Assembly: GCA_900545745.1 (NCBI GenBank)
Contig: URAD01000030.1
Location: 1 to 15,151, forward strand
Reading direction: 5' to 3'
Length of the DNA: 15,151 nt
Source: an uncultured Collinsella sp.
GTDB lineage: Bacteria > Actinomycetota > Coriobacteriia > Coriobacteriales > Coriobacteriaceae
Shown: in pieces, positions 5,259 through 12,472 of the stretch
Numbering within the stretch: the first letter of the stretch is position 1
How the letters are laid out: every line of letters begins with the position of its first letter
The notes under the pieces: model-generated
Databases searched by the model: none
What the model was told of the DNA's origin: nothing
Seen by the model: only the letters and a program-made list of their open reading frames with translations
Translations under genes and position numbers: made by a program

Positions 5259-5498
5259 ATGAGTGACAACGCAAAGCATCTCGCAAAGAAGTGCGTCAAG
5301 GACGCGGGGCCGTGCCTCGCACTGTGCTTTGCCGGCGCAGCGGTCGCGCTGCTGGCTGTTCTGGGGCCATTCGACGTGCTCCGAAGTACCAGTTCCCTGC
5401 ACGTTTGCATGGCCCTTGCCGGCGCCATGATGACCGGCGGCGTGCTCGATCTGGTTTTTTGGGTGCTTGACCCGTTTGGATGGAAGAACGAAGGGTAA
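5259..5498 (+). CDS. Small two-helix membrane protein, unrecognised
   Basis: The product has 79 residues. The start MSDNAKHLAKKC at 5259 is chosen because AAGGAG lies 10 nt upstream; the longer open frame from 4983 runs through the repeat element and has no ribosome site. Residues 1-17 are cationic (KHLAKKCVK). Two hydrophobic helices follow at about 19-36 (CLALCFAGAAVALLAVLG) and 48-70, joined by a short loop. The tail DPFGWKNEG is polar. Three Cys residues sit in or near the first helix. No family is recognised; it may be restricted to this lineage. The metallophosphoesterase starts 85 nt downstream on the same strand and may be co-transcribed. Confidence 0.7.
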   Translation: MSDNAKHLAKKCVKDAGPCLALCFAGAAVALLAVLGPFDVLRSTSSLHVCMALAGAMMTGGVLDLVFWVLDPFGWKNEG

Positions 5499-5583
5499 GC
5501 CCTAAGGGATGGAAGGGCTGGAACGGTTAGCTTAGTAATCGTGCAGAATGTGGGCTAGCGACTTGCAGGGAAGTGGTAATCCG

Positions 5584-6309
5584 ATGACGGTCTATGTGAC
5601 GGGCGATATTCACAGCGGCCTCGACATGCAAAAGCTGCGCGACTGGGATCTTGGGGATAGTCTGACGAGTGACGACTATCTCATCGTCGCCGGCGATTTT
5701 GGCTTTCCCTTGGATTTTTCTGCCGAGGAGTGCGCCGATATTGCTTGGCTGGAGTCGCGCCCCTACACCGTGCTGTTTGTCGACGGCAACCACGAGCGTT
5801 TCGATCACTGGGCGGAGCGACCCATGGAGTTGTGGCACGGTGGGCTGACGCAGCGCCTGTCGGATACCTCGCCCATACGGCGCCTGACGCGCGGCGAGGT
5901 TTTTGAACTCGACGGCTCAACGATCTTTACCATGGGCGGCGCCACGAGCGTGGACAAGGAATATCGCGTGCCGTATTCCAGTTGGTGGCCGCAGGAGCTG
6001 CCGGACGAGCGCAACTTTGGGGAGGCGCGGGCAAGGCTCGACAGCGTGGATTGGAAGGTCGACTACGTAATCACCCACACCTGCTCCACGCGCATGCTCT
6101 CGCCCACGCTCTATCCGGCACCCGGCTGGAATTGCCCCGGCGTTGATCGTCTTACTGCATTTTTCGATGAGCTGGAAGACCGCTTGGATTATAAGCGCTG
6201 GTACTACGGGCATTTTCATCGGGATGCCAACCCGGCCGAGCGCCACACCGTGCTCTATGACTGCATCGTTCGCTTGGGTGACGAACTCCAGCCCTGGGAT
6301 GTTGCGTAG
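5584..6309 (+). CDS. Calcineurin-like metallophosphoesterase
   Basis: The product has 241 residues when started at ATG 5584, which follows AGGGAAG. An upstream in-frame ATG at 5548 would add 12 residues (MWASDLQGSGNP) that are not conserved-looking. The five metallophosphoesterase blocks are present: GDIH (Asp8, His10), GDFGFP (Asp38), DGNHERFD (Asn69, His70), THTCS (His165) and GHFHRD (His210, His212). These would bind a dinuclear metal centre and hydrolyse a phosphomonoester or phosphodiester. The protein is soluble, with no signal or membrane helix. The substrate is unknown; similar small phosphoesterases act on nucleotides or phosphoproteins. A convergent gluQ-type gene begins only 15 nt after the stop, with no clear terminator between. 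Confidence 0.92.
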   Translation: MTVYVTGDIHSGLDMQKLRDWDLGDSLTSDDYLIVAGDFGFPLDFSAEECADIAWLESRPYTVLFVDGNHERFDHWAERPMELWHGGLTQRLSDTSPIRRLTRGEVFELDGSTIFTMGGATSVDKEYRVPYSSWWPQELPDERNFGEARARLDSVDWKVDYVITHTCSTRMLSPTLYPAPGWNCPGVDRLTAFFDELEDRLDYKRWYYGHFHRDANPAERHTVLYDCIVRLGDELQPWDVA

Positions 6310-6324
6310 AGGCGGGGTGGCTGG

Positions 6325-7326
6325 CTACTCGACCGTTACAGTGATGTTCTCCCGATGCGTACGGATAACATCCCAGCTAAAGTGCTCGACCAGCTGCTCG
6401 GCAGAGCGCGGTGTGGCGTCCGGCGCGATGCCCGTTTGCCCGGCGAGCCATCCCAGCAGCGTCTCGGGCGTGCCAAAGCGTGCGCGTAGTTCGCCCAGGT
6501 CCAAATCGCGGTCTCGCTTGGAAAGGCGGCGGCCATCCGGCGACATGAGCAGCGGAATGTGTGCGTAGTGCGGCGTTGGAAGTCCCAGCAGATGCTGCAG
6601 GTAGATTTGGCGCGGCGTGGAGCCCAGCAGGTCGCATCCGCGCACAACCTCGGTGACGCCCATGGCAGCGTCGTCGACCACCACGGCCAGCTGATAGGCA
6701 AACACGCCGTCGCTGCGGCGCACCAAAAAGTCTCCGCACTCGGTGGCGAGTGCCTCGCATTGGGCTCCGTACGTGCGGTCCACGAATTCGATCACGTCGT
6801 CTGCGAGGTCGTCGACGACGGGCACGCGCAGGCGCGTGGCCGGAGCGCGCAGGATGCTGCGGCGGGCAACCTCTTCGGCAGAAAGGCCTCGGCAGGCGCC
6901 GCGGTAGATGGGCGTGCCGTCGCTCGCGTGCGGTGCGCTCGCGGCATGGAGTTCGGCGCGCGTGCAAAAGCAGGGATAGGTGAGGCCGGCGTCTTGCAGT
7001 TGATGCAGAGCACGCTCGTACAGGTCTAGGCGATCATGCTGGTAGTAGGGGCCTTCGTCCCATTCGAGCCCCAGCCAAGCCAGGTCGTCAATCAGTTGGG
7101 CGGCAAGCTCCGGCCGCTTACAGCGATCGTCCAGGTCCTCGATGCGCAACACGATGCCGCCGCCCTGGCTGCGGGCCGAAAGCCACGAGCACAGACAGCT
7201 GAACACGTTGCCCAGGTGCATGCGGCCCGAGGGCGACGGGGCGAAGCGTCCCACGACGGGGGTGGGCTCTGCCGTTGCCGGTGCGTCCGCGGCGTGTGTT
7301 GCTATGTTGCGTGCGTTGATATCCAT
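6325..7326 (-). CDS. gluQ: Glutamyl-Q tRNA(Asp) synthetase
   Basis: The product has 333 residues and a class I glutamyl-tRNA synthetase catalytic core without the C-terminal anticodon-binding domain, the hallmark of GluQRS. The enzyme charges glutamate onto queuosine at position 34 of tRNA-Asp. Motifs: GRFAPSPSGRMHLGN (24-40, HIGH equivalent HLGN), RIEDLDD (61-67), a zinc-type CFC at 119-121 with Tyr141 and Cys145, GVTEVVRGCDLL, and RRLSKRD (267-272, KMSKS equivalent). ATG 7326 gives a normal N-terminus. A longer frame from 7473 would add 49 Arg/Cys-rich residues read from a hairpin region and is rejected. No Shine-Dalgarno precedes ATG 7326, whereas TATACT ends 7 nt before it, suggesting a leaderless message. 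The 20 N-terminal residues before PTPVVGRF are Ala/Thr-rich and probably unstructured. Confidence 0.93.
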   Translation of the reverse strand: MDINARNIATHAADAPATAEPTPVVGRFAPSPSGRMHLGNVFSCLCSWLSARSQGGGIVLRIEDLDDRCKRPELAAQLIDDLAWLGLEWDEGPYYQHDRLDLYERALHQLQDAGLTYPCFCTRAELHAASAPHASDGTPIYRGACRGLSAEEVARRSILRAPATRLRVPVVDDLADDVIEFVDRTYGAQCEALATECGDFLVRRSDGVFAYQLAVVVDDAAMGVTEVVRGCDLLGSTPRQIYLQHLLGLPTPHYAHIPLLMSPDGRRLSKRDRDLDLGELRARFGTPETLLGWLAGQTGIAPDATPRSAEQLVEHFSWDVIRTHRENITVTVE

Positions 7327-7333
7327 GCGGACG

Positions 7334-7339
7334 AGTATA
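7334..7339 (-). promoter_or_regulatory. -10 box placing the gluQ start at the ATG
   Basis: The minus strand reads TATACT (5/6 to TATAAT) with 7 nt to the A of the gluQ ATG. That spacing would start the transcript at or next to the initiation codon and explains the absence of a ribosome site. No good -35 hexamer is evident. Confidence 0.4.
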
Positions 7340-7410
7340 GCGCGGGAGGTGGGGGAGGCACCGGCTCGACAGCTCGATCGCCACCCGCCAGCCCAACCCC
7401 TCAAACGACA

Positions 7411-7446
7411 GAAACCCCGGCAGCTCTTCGCAACTGCCGGGGTTTC
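7411..7446. repeat. Perfect 13-bp hairpin with 10-nt loop
   Basis: The stem gaaaccccggcag/ctgccggggtttc encloses the loop ctcttcgcaa. Neither strand has a proper U-tract immediately after the stem, although the stem itself ends in ttt on both strands. It lies about 85 nt upstream of the gluQ start. It could be a bidirectional terminator isolating the divergent genes, or a dispersed repeat. Confidence 0.6.
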
Positions 7447-7620
7447 CGCGGAAAAGGGGGACATGATCCTCAAGCGAACGGCAAAGGGGCAAACCGTGTT
7501 CGCTCAACTGCTTTATGCCCCCTTGCTCGCGGACTCAATCAGTGCGCATGCGGCAACACAAAGCCGCTACACCTGTGACGGAGCTATGAAGTGGTATCTA
7601 TTGCCGGAGCGGGCTATGCC

Positions 7621-7670
7621 AAGGAGTGTCCCAGATTGCCGGCAGATAAGGAACGTCCCCAGGTGCCGGC
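7621..7670 (+). repeat. Imperfect tandem repeat, 27-nt period
   Basis: Two 23-nt units (7621-7643 and 7648-7670) begin aagga, share gtccc, and both end tgccggc, matching at 17 of 23 positions. A related stretch, aaggctgtccccag, occurs at 9802-9815 after the DUF2207 terminator, so this is probably a short dispersed motif of the genome. Function unknown. Confidence 0.45.
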
Positions 7671-7782
7671 CGCGGGCGTGACTTTCGTCCCGTTTGATAC
7701 TCCGCTGGCCTAGATGTTCGTCATGTGCGCCCGTAAACGTGGGACAATGGCGTTGCTGGCATCACAGACAAAGGATGTGCCT

Positions 7783-9726
7783 ATGAACGCCCCCGTTGCC
7801 AAAACCTGTCGGCAGCGCTGCCCGTTTGCGCGATTTGCTTCCATTTGCGCGCTCATCGCGTGCGCGCTGCTGCTGCTACCCGCCGTTGCACGTGCCGACG
7901 GGTATTCCATGACCCAAACCTACATCAGTGCCACGGTCGAGGCCGATGGATCGCTGACCGTTGTCGAGGGGCGCCAGTTTGATTTCGATGACGACATCAA
8001 CGGCGTGTTTTGGGAGATTAATACGGGTACCAACCAGCAGGGTGGCACGGCGGGCGTCGATGTGCTGAGTGTCGAGGAAGGGGACACCGCGTTTAACAAA
8101 GTCGATAGCGCGAACAAGGGCGACTCTGGCGTCTATACGATCGAGCAGGCCAGTGACGGCGTAAGGATTAAGGTGTTCAGCCCTCACGAGAGCGGTGACA
8201 GTGCAATCTATTACGTGAGCTATACCATGACCGGTGCGGTTATGAACTGGGCCGATACCGCCGAGCTCTACTGGAAGTTCGTGGGCGACGGCTGGTCTGC
8301 GGATTCCGACGATGTCGAGATGGAAGTGCGCTTCGCAAATGCCGCTGCCGGGACGGCGGCCGTCAAGGGCGATAACTTCCGCGCATGGGGCCACGGCCCG
8401 CTGACGGGCGATGTATCGCTCGATGCGGACGAACCCATGGTCACCTATACCATTCCCTGCGTGCATCAGGGCGAATTCGCCGAGGCACGCATCGCCTTCC
8501 CCGGCGACTGGGTGCCGCAGCTTGCCGCTTCGGGCGAAGAGCGCATGTCAACGATCCTGAGCGAAGAGAAGGAATGGGCCGACGAAGCTAACGCCCGCCG
8601 CGCTCACGCTCGCATGATTGCCAATGCACTTGCCGTGCTAAGTGTTGTTGCGGCGGTGGCCTTTACCGGCACAATCGTTATGCTCAAGCTGCGCAAGCGC
8701 AAGCCCAAGCCGCTTTTCCAGGACGAATATTTCCGCGATGTGCCCTCGGCCGACCATCCCGCCGTGCTTTCGGCCCTCATGAGCTGGAACGAGGTGCCCG
8801 ATCAGGCATATATCGCCACGCTCATGAAGCTCACTGACGACCGTGTGATCAAACTGGAGCAGGCGACCGTGACCAAGGCCAAGAAGGGTCTGTTGGGGCG
8901 TGAAAAAGAAGAGCAGACGTATCGCGTGACGGTGAGTGATGCGGGCTGGAAGTCGGCCAAGGGCATTGACCACATGGTGCTCAAGGTCTTCTTCGCCGGT
9001 GCTAAGCCTGACGAGAACGGCGATCGCTCGCGCACGTTCGACGAGCTGCAACGCTACGTCAAGCAGCACGCTACACCCGTGGGCGACAAGCTCGAGGACT
9101 ATCAGAACACTGTTAAGGGCAAGCTGGCCGATAGCGAGTACGTTGCCTCGGACGGCATTGTTGCAATGGTGTTTTGCCTGGTTCTTGGTATCCTGATTGC
9201 CTTTGTTCCCGTGGGATCCATCTTCTTTACCGATGGCGCACAGGCGAACATTACTGCCGCGGTTATCTCGGTGCCGATTGTGCTGGTGGGTATCGGCGTG
9301 GGCCTTACGTTCCGCCGCTTTACGCCGGAGGGCGCCGAGGTGGCGGCTCGCTGCAAGGCACTTAAGCATTGGCTCGAGGACTTCACGCGTCTAAAGGAAG
9401 CCGTCCCCGGCGATCTGGTGCTGTGGAACAAGCTGCTGGTGATGGGCGTTGCCCTGGGCGTTTCGAAAGAAGTGCTGCGACAGCTGGCCGAGGCCGTGCC
9501 GCCCGAGGTACGCGAGGCCGACGGCTTCTACGACAATTATCCCTGCTACTGGTGGTACTACCATCATTACGGTATCGAGTCTCCGCTCGATTCGTTCGAT
9601 GACGTGTATCGCGAGAGCATCCGTGAGCTGGCGTCGAGCTCCGACAGCTCGAGCGGCGGCGGAGGCGGTGGCTTCTCGGGCGGCGGAGGCGGCGGCGGCG
9701 GCGGAGGCGGCGGCGGAACGTTCTAG
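7783..9726 (+). CDS. DUF2207 membrane protein with poly-glycine tail
   Basis: The product has 647 residues when started at ATG 7783, which follows AAAGGA by 7 nt; an upstream in-frame start at 7714 has no ribosome site. Residues 1-38 form a signal peptide (basic start, hydrophobic IACALLLLPAVARA, A-R-A cleavage before Asp39). Residues 39-275 are an extracytoplasmic beta-rich domain typical of DUF2207 (EADGSLTVVEGRQFDF, GVFWEIN, YYVSYTMTGAV). Helix 279-301 leads to a cytoplasmic segment (305-455), then two helices (about 457-482 and 488-508) and the conserved LKHWLEDFTRL...LVLWNKLLVMGVALGVSKEV block. The tail after 620 is SSSDSSSG followed by about 20 glycines with one FS interruption, ending in TF. 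Role unknown; the family is predicted to be membrane-bound. It stands alone with its own terminator. Confidence 0.92.
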   Translation: MNAPVAKTCRQRCPFARFASICALIACALLLLPAVARADGYSMTQTYISATVEADGSLTVVEGRQFDFDDDINGVFWEINTGTNQQGGTAGVDVLSVEEGDTAFNKVDSANKGDSGVYTIEQASDGVRIKVFSPHESGDSAIYYVSYTMTGAVMNWADTAELYWKFVGDGWSADSDDVEMEVRFANAAAGTAAVKGDNFRAWGHGPLTGDVSLDADEPMVTYTIPCVHQGEFAEARIAFPGDWVPQLAASGEERMSTILSEEKEWADEANARRAHARMIANALAVLSVVAAVAFTGTIVMLKLRKRKPKPLFQDEYFRDVPSADHPAVLSALMSWNEVPDQAYIATLMKLTDDRVIKLEQATVTKAKKGLLGREKEEQTYRVTVSDAGWKSAKGIDHMVLKVFFAGAKPDENGDRSRTFDELQRYVKQHATPVGDKLEDYQNTVKGKLADSEYVASDGIVAMVFCLVLGILIAFVPVGSIFFTDGAQANITAAVISVPIVLVGIGVGLTFRRFTPEGAEVAARCKALKHWLEDFTRLKEAVPGDLVLWNKLLVMGVALGVSKEVLRQLAEAVPPEVREADGFYDNYPCYWWYYHHYGIESPLDSFDDVYRESIRELASSSDSSSGGGGGGFSGGGGGGGGGGGGGTF

Positions 9727-9740
9727 CGCGCTCTGATTTT

Positions 9741-9788
9741 TGGGATGGATCTTCTCCGGCGACTGCCGACGGATCCATCCCATTTTTA
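9741..9788 (+). terminator. Terminator of the DUF2207 gene
   Basis: A perfect 11-bp stem tgggatggatc/gatccatccca (9741-9751 with 9772-9782) is followed by ttttta. The 20-nt loop contains a further small cggc/gccg pairing. It starts 14 nt after the stop codon. The minus strand lacks a U-tract, so it works for plus-strand transcripts only. Confidence 0.88.
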
Positions 9789-9864
9789 TGCGCTACCTAC
9801 GAAGGCTGTCCCCAGCGACTAATCACTGGGAACATCCCTAAATGACTAGGTATGGCTGCTGGGT

Positions 9865-10506
9865 TTAGGCTGTTAGATCGAGTTCGTAGAGGAAGCTTTC
9901 GCGCGGCATGTCGTGGCGGCGCTCTTCGCGGTTGGCGCGGTGCGTGGCCGTGCGCTTAAAGCCGTGCAGCTCGTAGAACTTCCACGAGCAGTTGGAGTCG
10001 GTGTACAGGTGCGCCCTCGTCGCTCCAAGCGAGGATAGGTGCGAGACCGCGGCATCGAGCAGAACCGTGCCAACGCCCAGGCCATGGACATCGCGATCCA
10101 CGGCAAGCAGCGTGACCTCGTTGTCGTGCGGCAACGGGCTGCTCTCGAGCAGGCGGTTGTTGGTTCGGATGGTTGCGCGCACAAACGAGAGATACTCGGC
10201 GCAGGCATCAGGCTCCAGCTCACGCATCTGCGATAGCAGCGCGCGTTCGGTATCCATCCAATGCTCGTTGATAGTGGCGCCGGAGCTCTGTCCCGCACGC
10301 GCGAGCGAAATGCCACGCGCCTGACCGTCGATTACGGCAACCTGTGAAAACGTCGACGACGAAAGGCAGTAGGCGAGGTCGCACGCGGCCTCAAGGCGGT
10401 TGTACTCATCGTTATCCGAATTGTTATGCCAAAGCTGCTGCAGAATCAGCGCGATGGCGTCGAAGTCTTCGGTATCAAACGGTCGGTAGAGAACCCGCGA
10501 GACCAT
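9865..10506 (-). CDS. GNAT-family N-acetyltransferase
   Basis: The product has 213 residues. It is recognised by GNAT motif A at about 130-160 (VTLLAVDRDVHGLGVGTVLL), whose HGLGVG (141-146) is the acetyl-CoA pyrophosphate loop, and by motif B at about 173-185 (CSWKFYELHGFKR). The N-terminal half (RPFDTEDFDAIALILQQLWH) has the usual first strand and helix. It is longer than a minimal GNAT (about 150 residues) through an insert at 73-128 (QSSGATINEHW...NRLLESSPLPHD), which probably shapes the acceptor site. AAAGAGG precedes the start. The substrate cannot be inferred. It is a single-gene unit facing away from purH, and no clear terminator follows its stop. Confidence 0.9.
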   Translation of the reverse strand: MVSRVLYRPFDTEDFDAIALILQQLWHNNSDNDEYNRLEAACDLAYCLSSSTFSQVAVIDGQARGISLARAGQSSGATINEHWMDTERALLSQMRELEPDACAEYLSFVRATIRTNNRLLESSPLPHDNEVTLLAVDRDVHGLGVGTVLLDAAVSHLSSLGATRAHLYTDSNCSWKFYELHGFKRTATHRANREERRHDMPRESFLYELDLTA

Positions 10507-10664
10507 GGTGCCTCTTTCTTTTGCGGATGCATATCGAGCACAGTTCTACCACGCCATTGGCATCTAATTATGGTGCCCCTGTGTTCCATGAACTCACCGT
10601 GCCTGGTGCTGTGCCCATCCCCTCCGCGTGCAAACTTTTTCTGCACATGCGCCCGTTGCGGGGT

Positions 10665-10691
10665 GCATCGATGCGCTCGATGCGCTACATT
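10665..10691 (+). promoter_or_regulatory. Possible operator/promoter of purH
   Basis: The perfect palindrome gcatcgatgc (10665-10674) overlaps two head-to-tail copies of tcgatgcgc (10668-10685). These abut a -10-like TACATT (10686-10691). The start codon of purH is 92 nt downstream. A symmetrical site against a -10 box is where a purine-responsive repressor could act, but the sequence does not match a PurR box I know, so this is only a candidate. Confidence 0.3.
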
Positions 10692-10783
10692 AAATCAGTA
10701 TTTTCAATGCCGCTGCGCGAGCGCTGCAGATCGACGTATCACCGACTCACAGAGCACGGCGGCGTACCAGACAGGAGGACTGC

Positions 10784-12391
10784 ATGGGATCTGATGTGAA
10801 GATCGCACGCGCGTTGATCTCGGTTACCGATAAGACGGGCGTCGTCGATTTCGCACGGACGCTGGTCGATGACTTTGGCGTCGAGATCATCTCTACGGGC
10901 GGCACGGCTCGTGCCATCGAGGACGCGGGCGTTCCCGTAACCCCCATCGAGGAGTTCACGGGCTATCCCGAGATGATGGACGGCCGCGTTAAGACCCTGC
11001 ACCCCAAGGTTCACGGCGCGCTGCTGGCCCGCCGCGATTCCGAGCAGCACATGCAGGAGGCCGCTCAGCACGGCATTAAGCTGATCGATCTAGTCGTCGT
11101 CAACCTGTACGAGTTCGAGAAGACCGTCGCCAATCCCGAGGTCACCTTCGCGGACGCCATCGAGCACATTGACATCGGCGGTCCCTCCATGCTGCGCTCT
11201 GCTGCCAAGAACGCCACGAGCGTTACCGTCATTTCCGACCCGGCCGACTATGATGCCGTCCTGGCCGAGATGCACGAGACCGGTGGCTGCACCACGCTTT
11301 CCACCCGTCGTCGCCTGCAGGTGAAGGTCTACCAGACCACCGCCGCCTACGACACGGCTATCTCCCGTTGGCTTGCCGCCCAGGCAAGCGACGTGGCGGA
11401 CACCTCTGCCAAGCTCGAGATCTCGCTGGAGAAGGTCGACGACCTGCGCTATGGCGAGAACCCGCAGCAGAAGGCTACGGTCTACCGCTTTGCCGAGGGC
11501 TGCGAGAACACCGCGAGCTCGCAGTTCCCGCTCGTTGGCTCCGAGCAGATCCAGGGCAAGCCGCTCAGCTACAACAACTATCTGGATGCCGATGCCGCTT
11601 GGAACCTGGTCCGCGAGTTCGACGAGCCGGCCTGCGTGATTCTCAAGCACCAGAACCCCTGCGGCTCCGCCGTTGCCGAGGACATTACGTCTGCTTACGA
11701 CCGCGCCTTCGCCTGCGATCCCAAGAGCGCCTTCGGCGGCATCATCGCCTGCAACCGCGAGGTTCCCTATGAGCTGGTCGAGCACTTTGCCGATCAGAAC
11801 AAGCAGTTCGTCGAGGTTATCATCGCCCCGAGCTACACCGACGAGGCGCTCGAGCGCATGGCCAAGCGCCCCAACCTGCGCGTGCTGGCCACCGGCGGCG
11901 TGGACCACGGCGCCCAGGTGGAGCTGCGCTCCATCGACGGCGGCATGCTGGTGCAGGAAGTCGACCACGTAACCGAGGATCCCGCGACCTTTACGTTCCC
12001 CACCGACCGCAAGCCCACCGACGCCGAGATGGCCGAGCTCGAGTTTGCCTGGAAGGTCTGCAAGGGCGTTAAGTCCAACGCCATCCTGGTTTCCAAGGGC
12101 AAGGCCGGCATTGGCATGGGTCCGGGTCAGCCTAACCGCGTTGACTCTGCGCTGCTTGCCTGCGAGCGCGCCGAGGACTTCTGCGAGCGCGAGGGCGTGG
12201 AGAAGGGCGGCTTTGCCTGTGCAAGCGACGCGTTCTTCCCGTTCCGCGACAATGTCGACGTGCTTGCTGCACACGGCGTGACCTGCATCATCCAGCCCGG
12301 CGGCTCCAAGCGCGACGACGAGAGCATCCAGGCTTGCAACGAGCATGGTATTGCGATGGTCTTCACCGGCGCCAGGCATTTCCGCCACTAA
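10784..12391 (+). CDS. purH: Bifunctional AICAR formyltransferase / IMP cyclohydrolase
   Basis: The product has 535 residues, close to the 529 of E. coli PurH. It catalyses the last two steps of de novo IMP synthesis: formylation of AICAR by 10-formyl-THF, then ring closure. The N-terminal cyclohydrolase domain (1 to about 145) shows ALISVTDKTGVVDFA, STGGTARAIEDAGV, GRVKTLHPKVHGALLARR and SMLRSAAKN. The transformylase domain shows LRYGENPQQKA (221-231), LSYNNYLDADAAW, ILKHQNPCG with the catalytic Lys288-His289 pair, FGGIIACNR, KSNAI, GMGPGQPNRVDSA, ASDAFFPF, and IIQPGGSKRD near the C-terminus. It starts at ATG 10784 after AGGAGG at optimal spacing. It is monocistronic: no other pur gene is adjacent and a terminator follows. 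Confidence 0.98.
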   Translation: MGSDVKIARALISVTDKTGVVDFARTLVDDFGVEIISTGGTARAIEDAGVPVTPIEEFTGYPEMMDGRVKTLHPKVHGALLARRDSEQHMQEAAQHGIKLIDLVVVNLYEFEKTVANPEVTFADAIEHIDIGGPSMLRSAAKNATSVTVISDPADYDAVLAEMHETGGCTTLSTRRRLQVKVYQTTAAYDTAISRWLAAQASDVADTSAKLEISLEKVDDLRYGENPQQKATVYRFAEGCENTASSQFPLVGSEQIQGKPLSYNNYLDADAAWNLVREFDEPACVILKHQNPCGSAVAEDITSAYDRAFACDPKSAFGGIIACNREVPYELVEHFADQNKQFVEVIIAPSYTDEALERMAKRPNLRVLATGGVDHGAQVELRSIDGGMLVQEVDHVTEDPATFTFPTDRKPTDAEMAELEFAWKVCKGVKSNAILVSKGKAGIGMGPGQPNRVDSALLACERAEDFCEREGVEKGGFACASDAFFPFRDNVDVLAAHGVTCIIQPGGSKRDDESIQACNEHGIAMVFTGARHFRH

Positions 12392-12420
12392 GTTCCGCCT
12401 TGGGACAAAATAATCTCTGC

Positions 12421-12456
12421 AAAAGACGGCTGCTCCGTTTGGAGGGCCGTCTTTTT
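12421..12456 (+). terminator. Terminator of purH
   Basis: A 10-bp stem aaaagacggc/gccgtctttt encloses a loop that itself contains ctcc-gttt-ggag, and it ends in ttttt. It starts 29 nt after the purH stop. A-runs on its left side mean it could also act on the minus strand, but no minus-strand gene ends here. Confidence 0.88.
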
Positions 12457-12458
12457 GG

Positions 12459-12464
12459 TATAAG
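12459..12464 (+). promoter_or_regulatory. Possible -10 box right after the purH terminator
   Basis: TATAAG lies immediately after the terminator U-tract. Transcription would start about 12471, giving either a near-leaderless message for ATG 12473 or a leader of about 25 nt for ATG 12497, which has AAAGG at good spacing. No clear -35 hexamer is seen. Confidence 0.35.
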
Positions 12465-12472
12465 AGGACGGA

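Larger units (their letters stand above)
7327..7782. other. Non-coding divergent region between gluQ and the DUF2207 gene
   Basis: These 456 nt contain the probable gluQ promoter, a perfect 13-bp hairpin (7411-7446), a weaker inverted repeat agcgaac/gttcgct (7473-7504), an imperfect tandem repeat (7621-7670), and the ribosome site AAAGGA (7770-7775) of the DUF2207 gene. Frames open across it overlap the hairpins and lack ribosome sites. I see no convincing gene or RNA family here. Confidence 0.6.

Noticed and set aside
7327..7473. N-terminal extension of GluQRS from an upstream ATG
   Set aside because: It would add 49 Arg/Cys-rich residues translated from the 13-bp hairpin region; the catalytic core is complete from 7326.
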